From Acidobacteriota bacterium (GTDB lineage Bacteria; Acidobacteriota; Terriglobia; Terriglobales; Acidobacteriaceae), in contig JAJYVU010000003.1 in NCBI GenBank assembly GCA_021791875.1, forward strand, positions 61,034 through 125,033: 64,000 nucleotides of DNA, given 5' to 3'. Numbering within the stretch: position 1 is the first letter of the stretch; the number at the start of each line of letters is the position of its first letter. A model generated the notes under the pieces. It worked only from the letters and a program-made list of their open reading frames with translations. It was not told the DNA's origin and made no database searches. Positions 45,168-53,654 of this stretch are shown one piece after another. A program made the translations under genes and the position numbers.

Positions 45168-47102
45168 ATGCGGAAGGTTTTCGGGGCGCTGCTGGTGATG
45201 CTGGCGATGGTTTGCCAGGCGCATGCGGGCGAACGATGGGTGGAGGTCAGCAGCCCACACTTCAAGGTGCTCACGGATGCGGGCCAGGCGGAGGCGATGG
45301 CGCTGGCCGAGCAGTTTGAGAAGATGCGCGAGACCTTCTCGGCGCTGCTGCGCGCGCACCCGAGAGATGCCGCGCCAATGCTGGTGATCGCGGTGCGAAA
45401 CCGGAAGGAGTTCCGCAAGATTGAGCCGGCGCCGTATCTGGGCAAGGGCAAGCTGGACCTGGCCGGGTATTTTATGCACCGCGGCCCGCGGAACTATATC
45501 CTGCTGCGTCTGGACGTGTACGGCCCGCATCCCTATGCAACGGTTTACCACGAGTACACGCACTACCTCTTGCGCGATGACTACACGTGGATGCCGCTGT
45601 GGCTGAATGAGGGGCTGGCCGAGTTCTACCAGAACACCGATATTCACTCGGGTGAAGTGGACCTGGGCCAGCCGGACATGAGCGACCTGATGTATCTCCG
45701 GATGCACAGCCTGATTCCGGTGGCGACGCTGGTGCAGATTACGGCGAGCTCGCCGTACTACCACGAGGAGCAGCAGGGGACGATTTTCTACGCCGAGTCA
45801 TGGGCGCTGGTCCATTACCTGATCGTGACGGACCGGAAACACGGCACACCGCAACTGGAGAATTACGAGAGGTATCTGCAGGCGCGGGAAGATTCGCTGA
45901 CGGCGGCGAGGCATGCGTTTGGCAGCCTGCATCAATTGGACCGCGATCTGAGCGACTACCTGAATCACTTGTCGTACGCGTATTTCCGGCTGAAGCTGAA
46001 GATGCGAATCAACAAGGCAGAATTCCACGCGCAGGCGGTGCCGGAAACCGAAGCGGATGCGATCCGCGCAGGCATCCTTGTGGACAACCGCCGGATGGAC
46101 GCGGCGCGAGCCCTGCTGAAGTCCGTATTGAAGCGGGATCCCAACAGCGCGATCGGCAACCGGATGATGGGCTACCTGGAAATGAATGCCGGCCACCTGC
46201 GAGCCGCGGAGAATTGGTATGCCGGAGCGCAGCAACTGGATCCGGGAAGCTACGAGGCCAACTACCGGTTTGCCGAATGTGCGATGCGCAACGGGGACGA
46301 AATCGAGGACGCCAGAGTGGAAGCCAGCCTGCGGAAAGCGATTGCGCTGAATCCACAATTTGCACCGGCGTATGACTTGCTGGCGCAGTTTTACAACGTG
46401 CACCAGGAGCACGAGCACGAGGCGCACATGCTGGAAGCGCAGGCGATCTCCCTGGAGCCGGAGAATGTGCAGTTCCGGTTGAATGCAGCCGTGGGGCTGG
46501 CAAACCAGCAGGACTATGCGAACGCACTGATGGTGCTTGATGCGGCGCGGCACGTGGCGAGAAGCCATGCTGCCATGGCGATGATTGAAGAAGAAGCGCA
46601 GCGAATCCGCATGGCGCAGGCGATTGTGGCGCGCGAAAAAGAAGAGCAGCAAGCCGCGATGAGGGCCCAGCGTCCCACGTATTCGCCGGAGACGGCGCCG
46701 GGGCCGGTTGGGTCGACTCATAGTCGATTCCAGACGCAGCGGATTCAGGCCGCGGTCACCACGAAGGATGGATCGGGACCGGTGGTGAACCTGGGCCAGA
46801 AAGTGCCGGATTATCCGAGCGGGCCGCCGAGTGGACCAGAGCATGTGGCAACAGGCGTGGTGAAAGAGTCGACCTGCTACAGTCCGACGATGCTGGTGCT
46901 GACGCTCGACGTTGGCGGAAAGAGCCTGACACTGTACCGGCGTAACTACTTCGACGTAAGGTTTTCGGCGATTGGATTGGAGATCCGGGGCGAGTTGCAT
47001 CCGTGCACGGACCTGGTGGGCAAACACGCGCGGATTACGTATGCGGCGGTGAACAACTCCGCGGCTGCGGGCCAGATTCTTACACTACAGCTGAGCAAGT
47101 AG
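45168..47102 (+). CDS. Secreted HExxH metallopeptidase-like protein with TPR repeats
   Basis: A 644-residue exported protein. A signal peptide (about 1-20, ending QAHAG) precedes a peptidase-MA-like domain with HEYTHYLL (about 128) and the downstream NEGLAEFYQN that supplies the third zinc ligand Glu, so a gluzincin-type zinc site is complete. TPR-like repeats fill about 290-480, then a Pro/Gln-rich linker and a small C-terminal beta domain (TGVVKESTCYSPTMLVLTLDV) with paired Cys. It resembles the DUF1570 group. The substrate is unknown; a periplasmic or surface location is inferred. Confidence 0.75.
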   Translation: MRKVFGALLVMLAMVCQAHAGERWVEVSSPHFKVLTDAGQAEAMALAEQFEKMRETFSALLRAHPRDAAPMLVIAVRNRKEFRKIEPAPYLGKGKLDLAGYFMHRGPRNYILLRLDVYGPHPYATVYHEYTHYLLRDDYTWMPLWLNEGLAEFYQNTDIHSGEVDLGQPDMSDLMYLRMHSLIPVATLVQITASSPYYHEEQQGTIFYAESWALVHYLIVTDRKHGTPQLENYERYLQAREDSLTAARHAFGSLHQLDRDLSDYLNHLSYAYFRLKLKMRINKAEFHAQAVPETEADAIRAGILVDNRRMDAARALLKSVLKRDPNSAIGNRMMGYLEMNAGHLRAAENWYAGAQQLDPGSYEANYRFAECAMRNGDEIEDARVEASLRKAIALNPQFAPAYDLLAQFYNVHQEHEHEAHMLEAQAISLEPENVQFRLNAAVGLANQQDYANALMVLDAARHVARSHAAMAMIEEEAQRIRMAQAIVAREKEEQQAAMRAQRPTYSPETAPGPVGSTHSRFQTQRIQAAVTTKDGSGPVVNLGQKVPDYPSGPPSGPEHVATGVVKESTCYSPTMLVLTLDVGGKSLTLYRRNYFDVRFSAIGLEIRGELHPCTDLVGKHARITYAAVNNSAAAGQILTLQLSK

Positions 47103-47333
47103 CGGCAAGGAATAGATAGCTGCCATCACCCGCTGCAAGTTGCCTTGTAATGAGTCTTTTACACGGTTTGTGATATTCCCGGGAGCAGCGGGATAACCGA
47201 TCTGGTATGGGGTGTCACTTGTGAGTCCCTGCCCCTTTGCCAGTCGTTGTGCTTTGGCGTTAGTTTATAGGGTCGCAATGGGATTTCGGCCGATAGCGAA
47301 CCCGTAGCGAAAAATCTGTGGAGTGTAGAAGTT

Positions 47334-48473
47334 ATGTCAACCCTTGTTCACCCGGAAGTGCAAACCCAAAAGGATTATCTGCCGCTGAACGGCACCGACC
47401 ACGTGGAGTTCTACGTCGGCAACGCGCGCCAGGCCGCATTTTTTTACCGCATGGCCTTCGGCTTTAGCCTGGTGGCCTACGCCGGGCCGGAGACGGGCGT
47501 GCGGGATCGCGCCTCGTATGTGCTCCAGCAGGGAAAGATTCGGTTTGTGCTGACAACCCCGCTACGTCCGGACGGAGAAATTGCAGCCCACGTGCACCTG
47601 CACGGCGACGGCGTGCGCGACATCGCGCTTTGGGTGGACGATGCGCGCCAGGCGTGGAAAGAGACGACCAGACGCGGCGCGAGGAGCATTCGCGAGCCGA
47701 TGGAATTGAAGGATGAGTCTGGCGTGGTGAAGCTGGCCTCGATTGCGACCTACGGTGATACGATTCACACCTTTGTGGAGCGCGACAACTACAACGGCGC
47801 CTTCATGCCGGGTTATCGCCCCGAGGTGGGCGCGAATGGCGGGGTGGATCCGCTGGCGCGGCCCGTGGGCCTGAAGTACGTGGACCACATGGTCGGCAAC
47901 GTGGGCTGGAACGAGATGAACCGCTGGGTGGATTACTACGCGGATATTCTTGGCTTCTCTCTTTACCAGCACTTTGACGATAAGGATATTTCGACGGAGT
48001 ATTCGGCACTGATGTCGAAGGTGATGGCGAACGGGAACGGGCGCGTGAAGTTCCCGATCAACGAGCCGGCCGAGGGGCGCAAGAAATCGCAGGTGGAAGA
48101 GTACCTGGAGTTTTACCACGGACCGGGTGTGCAGCACGTGGCCATGGCCACGGACGACATTCTGGACACGGTGACGAAGCTTCAGGAACAGGGCGTGCCC
48201 TTCCTGAAGGTTCCGCACAGCTACTACACGGAACTGGAAGGCCGCGTGGGCAAGATTGACGAGCCGATCGATGAACTGGAGAAGCTGGGCATCCTGGTGG
48301 ACCGCGACGATGAAGGCTACATGCTGCAGATCTTTACCAAGCCGGTGGAAGACAGGCCAACGCTGTTCTACGAGATCATCCAGCGCAAAGGGAGCCGGAG
48401 CTTCGGCAAGGGCAACTTCAAGGCGCTCTTCGAAGCCATTGAGCGCGAGCAGGAGCTGAGAGGAAATCTGTAG
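47334..48473 (+). CDS. hppD: 4-Hydroxyphenylpyruvate dioxygenase
   Basis: A 379-residue Fe(II) enzyme of the vicinal-oxygen-chelate fold that converts 4-hydroxyphenylpyruvate to homogentisate. The iron ligands are His185 (KYVDHMVGNV), His268 (GPGVQHVAMAT) and Glu347 (TLFYEIIQRKG). The C-terminal KGNFKALFEAIEREQ closes the active site in this family. The length fits bacterial HPPD. It is monocistronic, with a 231-bp upstream gap and a strong terminator downstream. Homogentisate dioxygenase is not in the window, so the product may go to degradation or to pyomelanin or quinone synthesis. Confidence 0.96.
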   Translation: MSTLVHPEVQTQKDYLPLNGTDHVEFYVGNARQAAFFYRMAFGFSLVAYAGPETGVRDRASYVLQQGKIRFVLTTPLRPDGEIAAHVHLHGDGVRDIALWVDDARQAWKETTRRGARSIREPMELKDESGVVKLASIATYGDTIHTFVERDNYNGAFMPGYRPEVGANGGVDPLARPVGLKYVDHMVGNVGWNEMNRWVDYYADILGFSLYQHFDDKDISTEYSALMSKVMANGNGRVKFPINEPAEGRKKSQVEEYLEFYHGPGVQHVAMATDDILDTVTKLQEQGVPFLKVPHSYYTELEGRVGKIDEPIDELEKLGILVDRDDEGYMLQIFTKPVEDRPTLFYEIIQRKGSRSFGKGNFKALFEAIEREQELRGNL

Positions 48474-48501
48474 GACTGTTCTTGTTCCCACACAAATGAT
48501 G

Positions 48502-48533
48502 TAAGAAGCCGCTCCGGATGGAGCGGCTTCTTA
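48502..48533. terminator. Rho-independent terminator between hppD and the HAD gene
   Basis: A 14-bp stem TAAGAAGCCGCTCC/GGAGCGGCTTCTTA with a GGAT loop, between convergent genes. The flanking T-tract is short, but the stem is strong. Confidence 0.8.
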
Positions 48534-48550
48534 CTGCGTGGATGGCGAAT

Positions 48551-49246
48551 CTAGTTTGCCACGGCGACGGCGGTTTCGCGGTCGACGGGTGTAAATTCGA
48601 GTTCGATGAGGCCGTCGTGGATTTGCAGCGAGACATCTTGGAGGGAATTCACGATCCAGTCAGCGGCAGCCAGGCTTTCGATGGGATAGGAAAAGAGCGT
48701 GGCGAGGACTTTGCATCCGGCGGTGTGGCCAGCCTGGACGCCGGCAGCTGAGTCTTCAATGACGAGGCAGTCGGCGGGCGCGAGGCCGAGGAGTTCCGCG
48801 CCCTTGAGGTAAGGCTCGGGATGGGGTTTGCCGTTCTGGACGAGTTCGGCAGTAATGAAGCGCTCGGGCACGGGGATACCGCCGTTTTCGAGACGGACAC
48901 GGGCGAGGCGCTCGGTGGCCGAAGTGACGACGGTCCAACGCCTGGAGGCATTGGCGCCAGCATGGAGTTTTGCGAGGAATTCGGGGACGCCTGCGAGGAT
49001 TTCGAGGTCTTCGTTGTCTTCAACCTCGAGGTCTTCAATGCGTTGGAGACCAGCCATGGCGTCGATGTCAGGACGCAGAAAGCGGACCGTATCCAGGGCG
49101 CGACGACCATGCGCCAGGCGGACAGCGAGTTCGGGATCAACATCGTATTCGATAGCCCAGCGCCGCCAGCTGCGCTCGACGGAGCCGAGGGAGCTGACGA
49201 GCACGCCGTCCATGTCAAAAAGAATGCCGCGGGTTTGAATCTTCAC
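48551..49246 (-). CDS. HAD-superfamily hydrolase (sugar-phosphatase-like)
   Basis: A 231-residue phosphatase of the HAD-IA group. Motif I is FDMDGVLVSS (nucleophile Asp11), motif II VVTSATER, motif III KPHPEPYLKGAELLG and motif IV VIEDSAAGVQAG. The insert cap between I and II is the small helical type (VERSWRRWAIEYDV). It resembles phosphatases of sugar phosphates such as YfbT or beta-phosphoglucomutase, but the substrate cannot be fixed. It is convergent with hppD and divergent from the beta-lactamase homologue; the gap of 90 bp should hold both promoters. Confidence 0.9.
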   Translation of the reverse strand: MKIQTRGILFDMDGVLVSSLGSVERSWRRWAIEYDVDPELAVRLAHGRRALDTVRFLRPDIDAMAGLQRIEDLEVEDNEDLEILAGVPEFLAKLHAGANASRRWTVVTSATERLARVRLENGGIPVPERFITAELVQNGKPHPEPYLKGAELLGLAPADCLVIEDSAAGVQAGHTAGCKVLATLFSYPIESLAAADWIVNSLQDVSLQIHDGLIELEFTPVDRETAVAVAN

Positions 49247-49336
49247 CTTTCAAGGGTAGCAGTTTTGACATGCCGCGATGGCGCGCCAGCCCGGCTGGTG
49301 TACGGTGGTTGAATCGAGATTCGCGCGGAGGAAACG

Positions 49337-50350
49337 ATGCATCGATGGACCAGGCTGTGGGCGGTGGCGGTGATTTTCGCGGGGACGGCTCTGCTGGCTA
49401 CAGGGACGCCGCTGCGCGCGCAGGACGACTCTTCGCTGCAGGCAACGGTGGACGCCATCGCGGCGGCGCATCACGGCAAGGTAGCGCTGTTTGCCGAGGA
49501 CCTGAAGACCGGGCAAACGGTGGCGCTCGACGCGAACACGCCGGTGCCGACCGCATCGGTGATCAAGCTGACGATTCTGTACGAGGCGCTGGAGCAGATT
49601 CGCGAGGGCGAAACAAGCCTTGAGGCGCCGGTGATGCTGACAAAGGCGAACCAGGTGCCGGGCTCGGGCGTGCTGCAATTTTTTGACACACCGCAGACGC
49701 TGACTCTGAAAGATGCGCTGTCGATGATGATCATCCAGAGCGACAACACCGCGACGAACGTAGCGATTGACAAGCTGGGGCTCCAGAAGATCAATGCGCG
49801 GATTCGTGAGCTCGGGCTGAAGCACACGCACCTGTTTCGGAAAGTCTTTATGCCTTCGCCGGAGCCGGAAACCCTAGAAGCAAAGAAGTTTGGACTGGGC
49901 GAGACAACGCCGCGCGAGATGGCAGAAGTGATGCGGAAACTGGTGACCTGCCAATTGGCGACACCGGGACATCCATCTGCTGCGGGCGATGCGGCGTTAT
50001 GTAACTTTGCGCTGCACATTCTGGCCAGCCAGTCGGATCGGGATGGAATTCCGCGCTACCTGGAGGCGCTGGACACGGGGACGACGAACTCGGACATCGC
50101 CAACAAAACGGGCGCGGAGAACGCAGTGCGGAATGACGTGGCCGCCATATCGACAAAGAATGGAATTGTGATTCTCTCGTTCTTCACTTACGACAACGAG
50201 GACCAGAGCTGGACAGCGGATAACGAGAGTTACATCACGATGGCGAGGTTGGCCAAGGCGATTGTGGATGCATGGTCGCCGCAGGGACTGGAGAACTGGA
50301 CCGGGTTGAGCGAGCGGGAGAAGTATGGGAAGGTCGAGGCAGGAAAATAA
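49337..50350 (+). CDS. Class A beta-lactamase-like serine hydrolase
   Basis: A 337-residue exported protein with a signal peptide (about 1-29). The acyl-enzyme motifs are Ser74-Val-Ile-Lys77, Ser135-Asp-Asn137 and Lys257-Thr-Gly259, in the order and spacing of class A beta-lactamases. The omega-loop ExxLN motif is not recognisable: the aligned stretch is MPSPEPETLEAKKFGLGETT, with candidate Glu at 177 or 179. It is also longer than usual (about 290). It may be a true beta-lactamase of a divergent soil type or another acyl-serine hydrolase. GCGGAGGAAACG precedes the ATG. Confidence 0.85.
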   Translation: MHRWTRLWAVAVIFAGTALLATGTPLRAQDDSSLQATVDAIAAAHHGKVALFAEDLKTGQTVALDANTPVPTASVIKLTILYEALEQIREGETSLEAPVMLTKANQVPGSGVLQFFDTPQTLTLKDALSMMIIQSDNTATNVAIDKLGLQKINARIRELGLKHTHLFRKVFMPSPEPETLEAKKFGLGETTPREMAEVMRKLVTCQLATPGHPSAAGDAALCNFALHILASQSDRDGIPRYLEALDTGTTNSDIANKTGAENAVRNDVAAISTKNGIVILSFFTYDNEDQSWTADNESYITMARLAKAIVDAWSPQGLENWTGLSEREKYGKVEAGK

Positions 50351-50351
50351 A

Positions 50352-50387
50352 CATCCCCGGCTGCGCATGCGCGTCGGGCCGGGGATG
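50352..50387. terminator. Putative terminator hairpin between convergent genes
   Basis: CATCCCCGG/CCGGGGATG form a strong 9-bp stem with an 18-base loop that itself pairs partly. There is no T-run, so a rho-independent mechanism is uncertain. Confidence 0.55.
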
Positions 50388-50452
50388 ATGGGCGAATCAA
50401 AATTGCGTTCAGCGAGCCGCGATTTGGGTCCTCGCGTTTGCCGCCTATGGTG

Positions 50453-51643
50453 TTACAACTTCGCGAAGAAGTTCTTCATGCGGGTGACGCCTTCCTCGAC
50501 ATCCTCGTGGGAGATGGCGTAGGTGAGGCGGATGTGCTCGTTGGTACCGAAGGCTTCGCCGGGAACGGTGACGACGTGCGCCTCATGAAGCAGGCGCGAG
50601 GCGAGTTCCATCGCGGTTTGTGCGCCGGGGCGGCCCAGGTAGGCGCTGACGTTGGGATAGACGTAGAACGCGCCCTCGGGTTTGGTGCAGGTGACTCCGG
50701 GAATCTCCGCCAGGCGCCCAAGGATGCGGTCACGCAGGCGGATGTAGTCGGCGCGCATCTCGGTGACGCACTCCTGCGGGCCGGCGACGGCGGCGAGAGA
50801 GGCCTTCTGCACGAAAGACGCCGTGGACGAAGTGGACTGGCTTTGCAGCTTGCTCATGGCCGAGATAACGGTCTTGGACCCGAGCGCGTATCCGGCGCGC
50901 CAGCCGGTCATGGCGTAGGTCTTGGACAGCGAGCCGAGAACGACGATGTGTTCCTTGGCCTCAGTGAACGAAGCGCCGCTGATGAGGGCTCCGGTGTAAT
51001 TCAGGTAGATGTAGCACTCGTCGAGGAGCACGAAGATGTTGCGCTCGTGCGCGAGGCGGACGATGCGTTCGAGATCTGCCGCGGAGACGACGGAGCCGGC
51101 CGGGTTGGACGGCGAGTTGAGGATGATGGCCTTGGTGCGCGGCGTGATGGCCGCCTCGATGGCGTCAGCCGTGATGCGGAAATTTTCCTTTTCGTCTGTG
51201 GGCAGGTAGACGACCTTGCCGCCGGCGTACTGGATGATGTCCTTGAAGGAAACCCAGTAGGGCACGGGCAGGATGACTTCATCGCCGTGGTCGATGAGCA
51301 CCTGGATGGCATTGAAGAGCGCAAGCTTGCCGCCGGTGGTGAAGACGCACTCGTCGGGCGCGTAGTCGGTGGCGAAGTCGGCGGCGTGACGCTCCACGAT
51401 CGCCTTGCGCAGCTCGGGAATCCCCGAGACGACGGTATAGCGGGTGAAGTTGTCCTGGATGGCCTGGATGGCAGCATCCTTGATGTGCTGGGGGGTGGAA
51501 AAATGGGGCTCGCCGGCGCCAAAGTTGACGAGCTTGTGGCCCTGGGCGCGCAGCTTGGCTGCCTCGGCGGTGACCGCCATGGTGGCGGAAACCTCGATGC
51601 GGCCGATGCGGTCGGAGAGGACGCGGGTGGCAGTAGTGGACAT
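50453..51643 (-). CDS. Class I pyridoxal-phosphate aminotransferase (aspartate aminotransferase-like)
   Basis: A 396-residue fold-type I transaminase. The PLP lysine is in GSLSKTYAMTGWRAGY; NSPSNPAG and DECYIYLNY supply the conserved Asn and Asp/Tyr, and the C-terminus has the substrate-carboxylate Arg in EHIRLTYAIS. This is the signature of the Ib aspartate/prephenate aminotransferase group; amino-acid specificity is not certain. A position near HPPD and PhhA makes an aromatic or aspartate/tyrosine role plausible. It is convergent with the beta-lactamase homologue and 138 bp from coaD. Confidence 0.92.
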   Translation of the reverse strand: MSTTATRVLSDRIGRIEVSATMAVTAEAAKLRAQGHKLVNFGAGEPHFSTPQHIKDAAIQAIQDNFTRYTVVSGIPELRKAIVERHAADFATDYAPDECVFTTGGKLALFNAIQVLIDHGDEVILPVPYWVSFKDIIQYAGGKVVYLPTDEKENFRITADAIEAAITPRTKAIILNSPSNPAGSVVSAADLERIVRLAHERNIFVLLDECYIYLNYTGALISGASFTEAKEHIVVLGSLSKTYAMTGWRAGYALGSKTVISAMSKLQSQSTSSTASFVQKASLAAVAGPQECVTEMRADYIRLRDRILGRLAEIPGVTCTKPEGAFYVYPNVSAYLGRPGAQTAMELASRLLHEAHVVTVPGEAFGTNEHIRLTYAISHEDVEEGVTRMKNFFAKL

Positions 51644-51780
51644 GGGTTTATTTTTTCAGATTTTGAAGAAACGGTGGAAAGAATCAGAGATCCGCTGCGA
51701 GGAGAGATAAGCTCTCCCGCCGGAACAGGCCATTTTCAGGGGTTGGTTGCAAGCCTGTGAGAGACTGCGCGGGCGATTCC

Positions 51781-52269
51781 CTATATCTTGGGCATGCGCT
51801 GACGGAGGCGCTCGACAACAAACTGAGGGACGAGCCCTTCGACCGAGCCGCCCAGCTCGAAGACCTGCTTGACGAGGCGCGAACTGACAAAGGAATACTT
51901 GGCGTCAGGCATGAGGAAGATGGTTTCGAGTTCCGGAGCGAGGCGGCGGTTCATGAGGGCCATCTGGAACTCGTATTCGTAATCGCTGATGGCACGAATG
52001 CCGCGGATGACGGCCTGGGCCTGCTGCTCGCGGGCAAAATCGACGAGGAGGCCGTCAAAGGTGGCGACGGAAACATTGCCGAAGGGGCGGACGCCCTCGG
52101 TGAGCATTTCGACGCGCTCCGAGGCAGAAAATACCGGGCTTTTGGAAGCGTTCTGGAGGACGGCGACGACAAGATGATCAAAGAGCTTTGCGCCGCGCGC
52201 GATCAGGTCAAGGTGGCCGTTGGTGAGCGGGTCGAAGCTGCCGGGATAGATGGCTTTGATCGAGTGCAC
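51781..52269 (-). CDS. coaD: Phosphopantetheine adenylyltransferase
   Basis: A 162-residue enzyme for the penultimate step of coenzyme A synthesis. IKAIYPGSFDPLTNGHLDLI holds the TxGH nucleotide-binding motif; VIRGIRAISDYEYEFQMALMNRRL and YSFVSSRLVKQVFELGG are typical of CoaD. The best start is GTG at 52269 (VHSIKAIYPG); the long upstream open frame runs antisense-in-frame through recA and is not coding. No strong Shine-Dalgarno sequence is visible. It lies 115 bp downstream of recA on the same strand. Confidence 0.9.
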   Translation of the reverse strand: MHSIKAIYPGSFDPLTNGHLDLIARGAKLFDHLVVAVLQNASKSPVFSASERVEMLTEGVRPFGNVSVATFDGLLVDFAREQQAQAVIRGIRAISDYEYEFQMALMNRRLAPELETIFLMPDAKYSFVSSRLVKQVFELGGSVEGLVPQFVVERLRQRMPKI

Positions 52270-52333
52270 AGCAAGGTGATTGTAGCTGAGTGGAGCGGAG
52301 GATGCGGCCGTAATGTGATTCCATTCCAAACAA

Positions 52334-52358
52334 ATGGCAGGCCACTGTGGCCTGCCAT
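52334..52358 (-). terminator. Rho-independent terminator after recA
   Basis: ATGGCAGGCCAC and GTGGCCTGCCAT are perfect inverted repeats with minimal loop, followed on the minus strand by TTTGTTTGG. It lies between the recA stop and the coaD start. Confidence 0.75.
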
Positions 52359-52384
52359 GGAAACGATCGTATGCAGCCTGAGGC

Positions 52385-53467
52385 TTATCCGCGACGGGAG
52401 GGTTTGACGGCCTCCTTGGCATCGGCGGCGCCGTTGGACGGCACCGCGGGGACTTCTGCCGGGGGCACGTTGGCGCTCGTGATGCCGAGCTTCTGGCGGA
52501 GCTGAGTGTCGATGCGGCCGAAGGTGTCGCGGTTTTCCTTGAGGAAGTTGCGGACGTTCTCGCGACCCTGGCCGATGCGGTCACCGGAGTAGCTGTACCA
52601 GGCGCCGGATTTCTCGACGATGTTGTGCACGACAGCCAGGTCGAGGACGTCGCCCTCGCGGGAAATGCCTTCGCCGTAGAGGATGTCGAATTCTGCTTCG
52701 CGGAAGGGCGCGGCGACTTTATTCTTGACGATCTTGACGCGGGTGCGGGAGCCGACGACGGTCTCGCCTTCCTTGACGGCGGCAATGCGGCGGATATCCA
52801 CGCGGACCGAGGAATAGAACTTGAGGGCGCGACCGCCGGTGGTGGTTTCCGGGTTGCCGAACATGACGCCAATTTTCTCGCGGATCTGGTTGATGAAGAT
52901 GAGGCAGGTGCGCGATTTCGAGACTGTTCCGGTGAGCTTCCGCAGGGCCTGCGACATGAGGCGCGCCTGCAAACCGACGTGGGAATCGCCCATTTCGCCG
53001 TCGAGCTCGGCCTTGGGGACGAGCGCGGCGACCGAGTCCACAACGAGCACGTCGATGGCTCCGGAGCGGACCAGAGCCTCGGTGATTTCAAGGGCCTGCT
53101 CGCCGTAGTCGGGCTGTGAGACGAGAAGGTTATCGACGTCAACGCCGAGCTTTTGCGCGTAGACCGGGTCGAGCGCATGCTCGGCATCGACGAAAGCAGC
53201 CATGCCGCCGGCCTTTTGTGCCTCGGCGATGATCTGCAGGGTAATGGTGGTTTTGCCGGAGGATTCCGGCCCGAAGATTTCGACGACGCGGCCACGCGGC
53301 ACACCGCCGACGCCAAGCGCGGCGTCGAAAGAGATGGAGCCGGTGGAAATGGTCGAGATCGGCACCACGGCTTCCTTGCTGCCGAGGCGCATGATGGACC
53401 CCTTGCCAAACTGCTTTTCAATTTGCGAGAGCGCCAGTTCTACAGCGCGTGCACGGTCATCAGCCAC
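52385..53467 (-). CDS. recA: Recombinase RecA
   Basis: A 360-residue ATP-dependent strand-exchange protein that also drives SOS co-proteolysis. It begins [26 protein letters not shown], with Walker [10 protein letters not shown] (about 66-74), Walker [11 protein letters not shown] and the DNA-binding loops [19 protein letters not shown] and [20 protein letters not shown]. The C-terminal tail is Pro/Ala-rich. The start is GTG with GGAG 9 bases upstream. Upstream is a long inverted repeat (53581-53640). No lexA or recX is adjacent. Confidence 0.98.
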   Translation of the reverse strand: MADDRARAVELALSQIEKQFGKGSIMRLGSKEAVVPISTISTGSISFDAALGVGGVPRGRVVEIFGPESSGKTTITLQIIAEAQKAGGMAAFVDAEHALDPVYAQKLGVDVDNLLVSQPDYGEQALEITEALVRSGAIDVLVVDSVAALVPKAELDGEMGDSHVGLQARLMSQALRKLTGTVSKSRTCLIFINQIREKIGVMFGNPETTTGGRALKFYSSVRVDIRRIAAVKEGETVVGSRTRVKIVKNKVAAPFREAEFDILYGEGISREGDVLDLAVVHNIVEKSGAWYSYSGDRIGQGRENVRNFLKENRDTFGRIDTQLRQKLGITSANVPPAEVPAVPSNGAADAKEAVKPSRRG

Positions 53468-53580
53468 GTTGAAACTCCATTTCCAGACGACGCAGAGAGC
53501 GCCGGTGCCACGGTTGCGGCGCCCGGAAGCGCCAGGATTCCTGATCCACTGCCTCGAATGCGAGGTGAAAGTTAAGCGAA

Positions 53581-53640
53581 GTTTACCACCGCTGGCACGA
53601 GTGATGCAGGGGATGTGAAAAGCGCGCTTACGGTGGTAAC
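53581..53640. repeat. Inverted repeat upstream of recA
   Basis: GTTTACCACCG (53581-53591) and CGGTGGTAAC (53631-53640) are near-perfect inverted repeats separated by 39 bases, about 115 bp upstream of recA and just after the ThyX-like gene. It could be a long-stem terminator or a two-site operator. Confidence 0.5.
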
Positions 53641-53654
53641 GGGCTCCAGCGTTT

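Noticed and set aside
52270..53421. Long minus-strand open frame extending coaD far upstream (546 codons)
   Set aside because: It runs through recA in another frame and is Pro/Arg/Ser-rich, typical of an out-of-frame GC-rich shadow. The CoaD fold begins only at the GTG at 52269.
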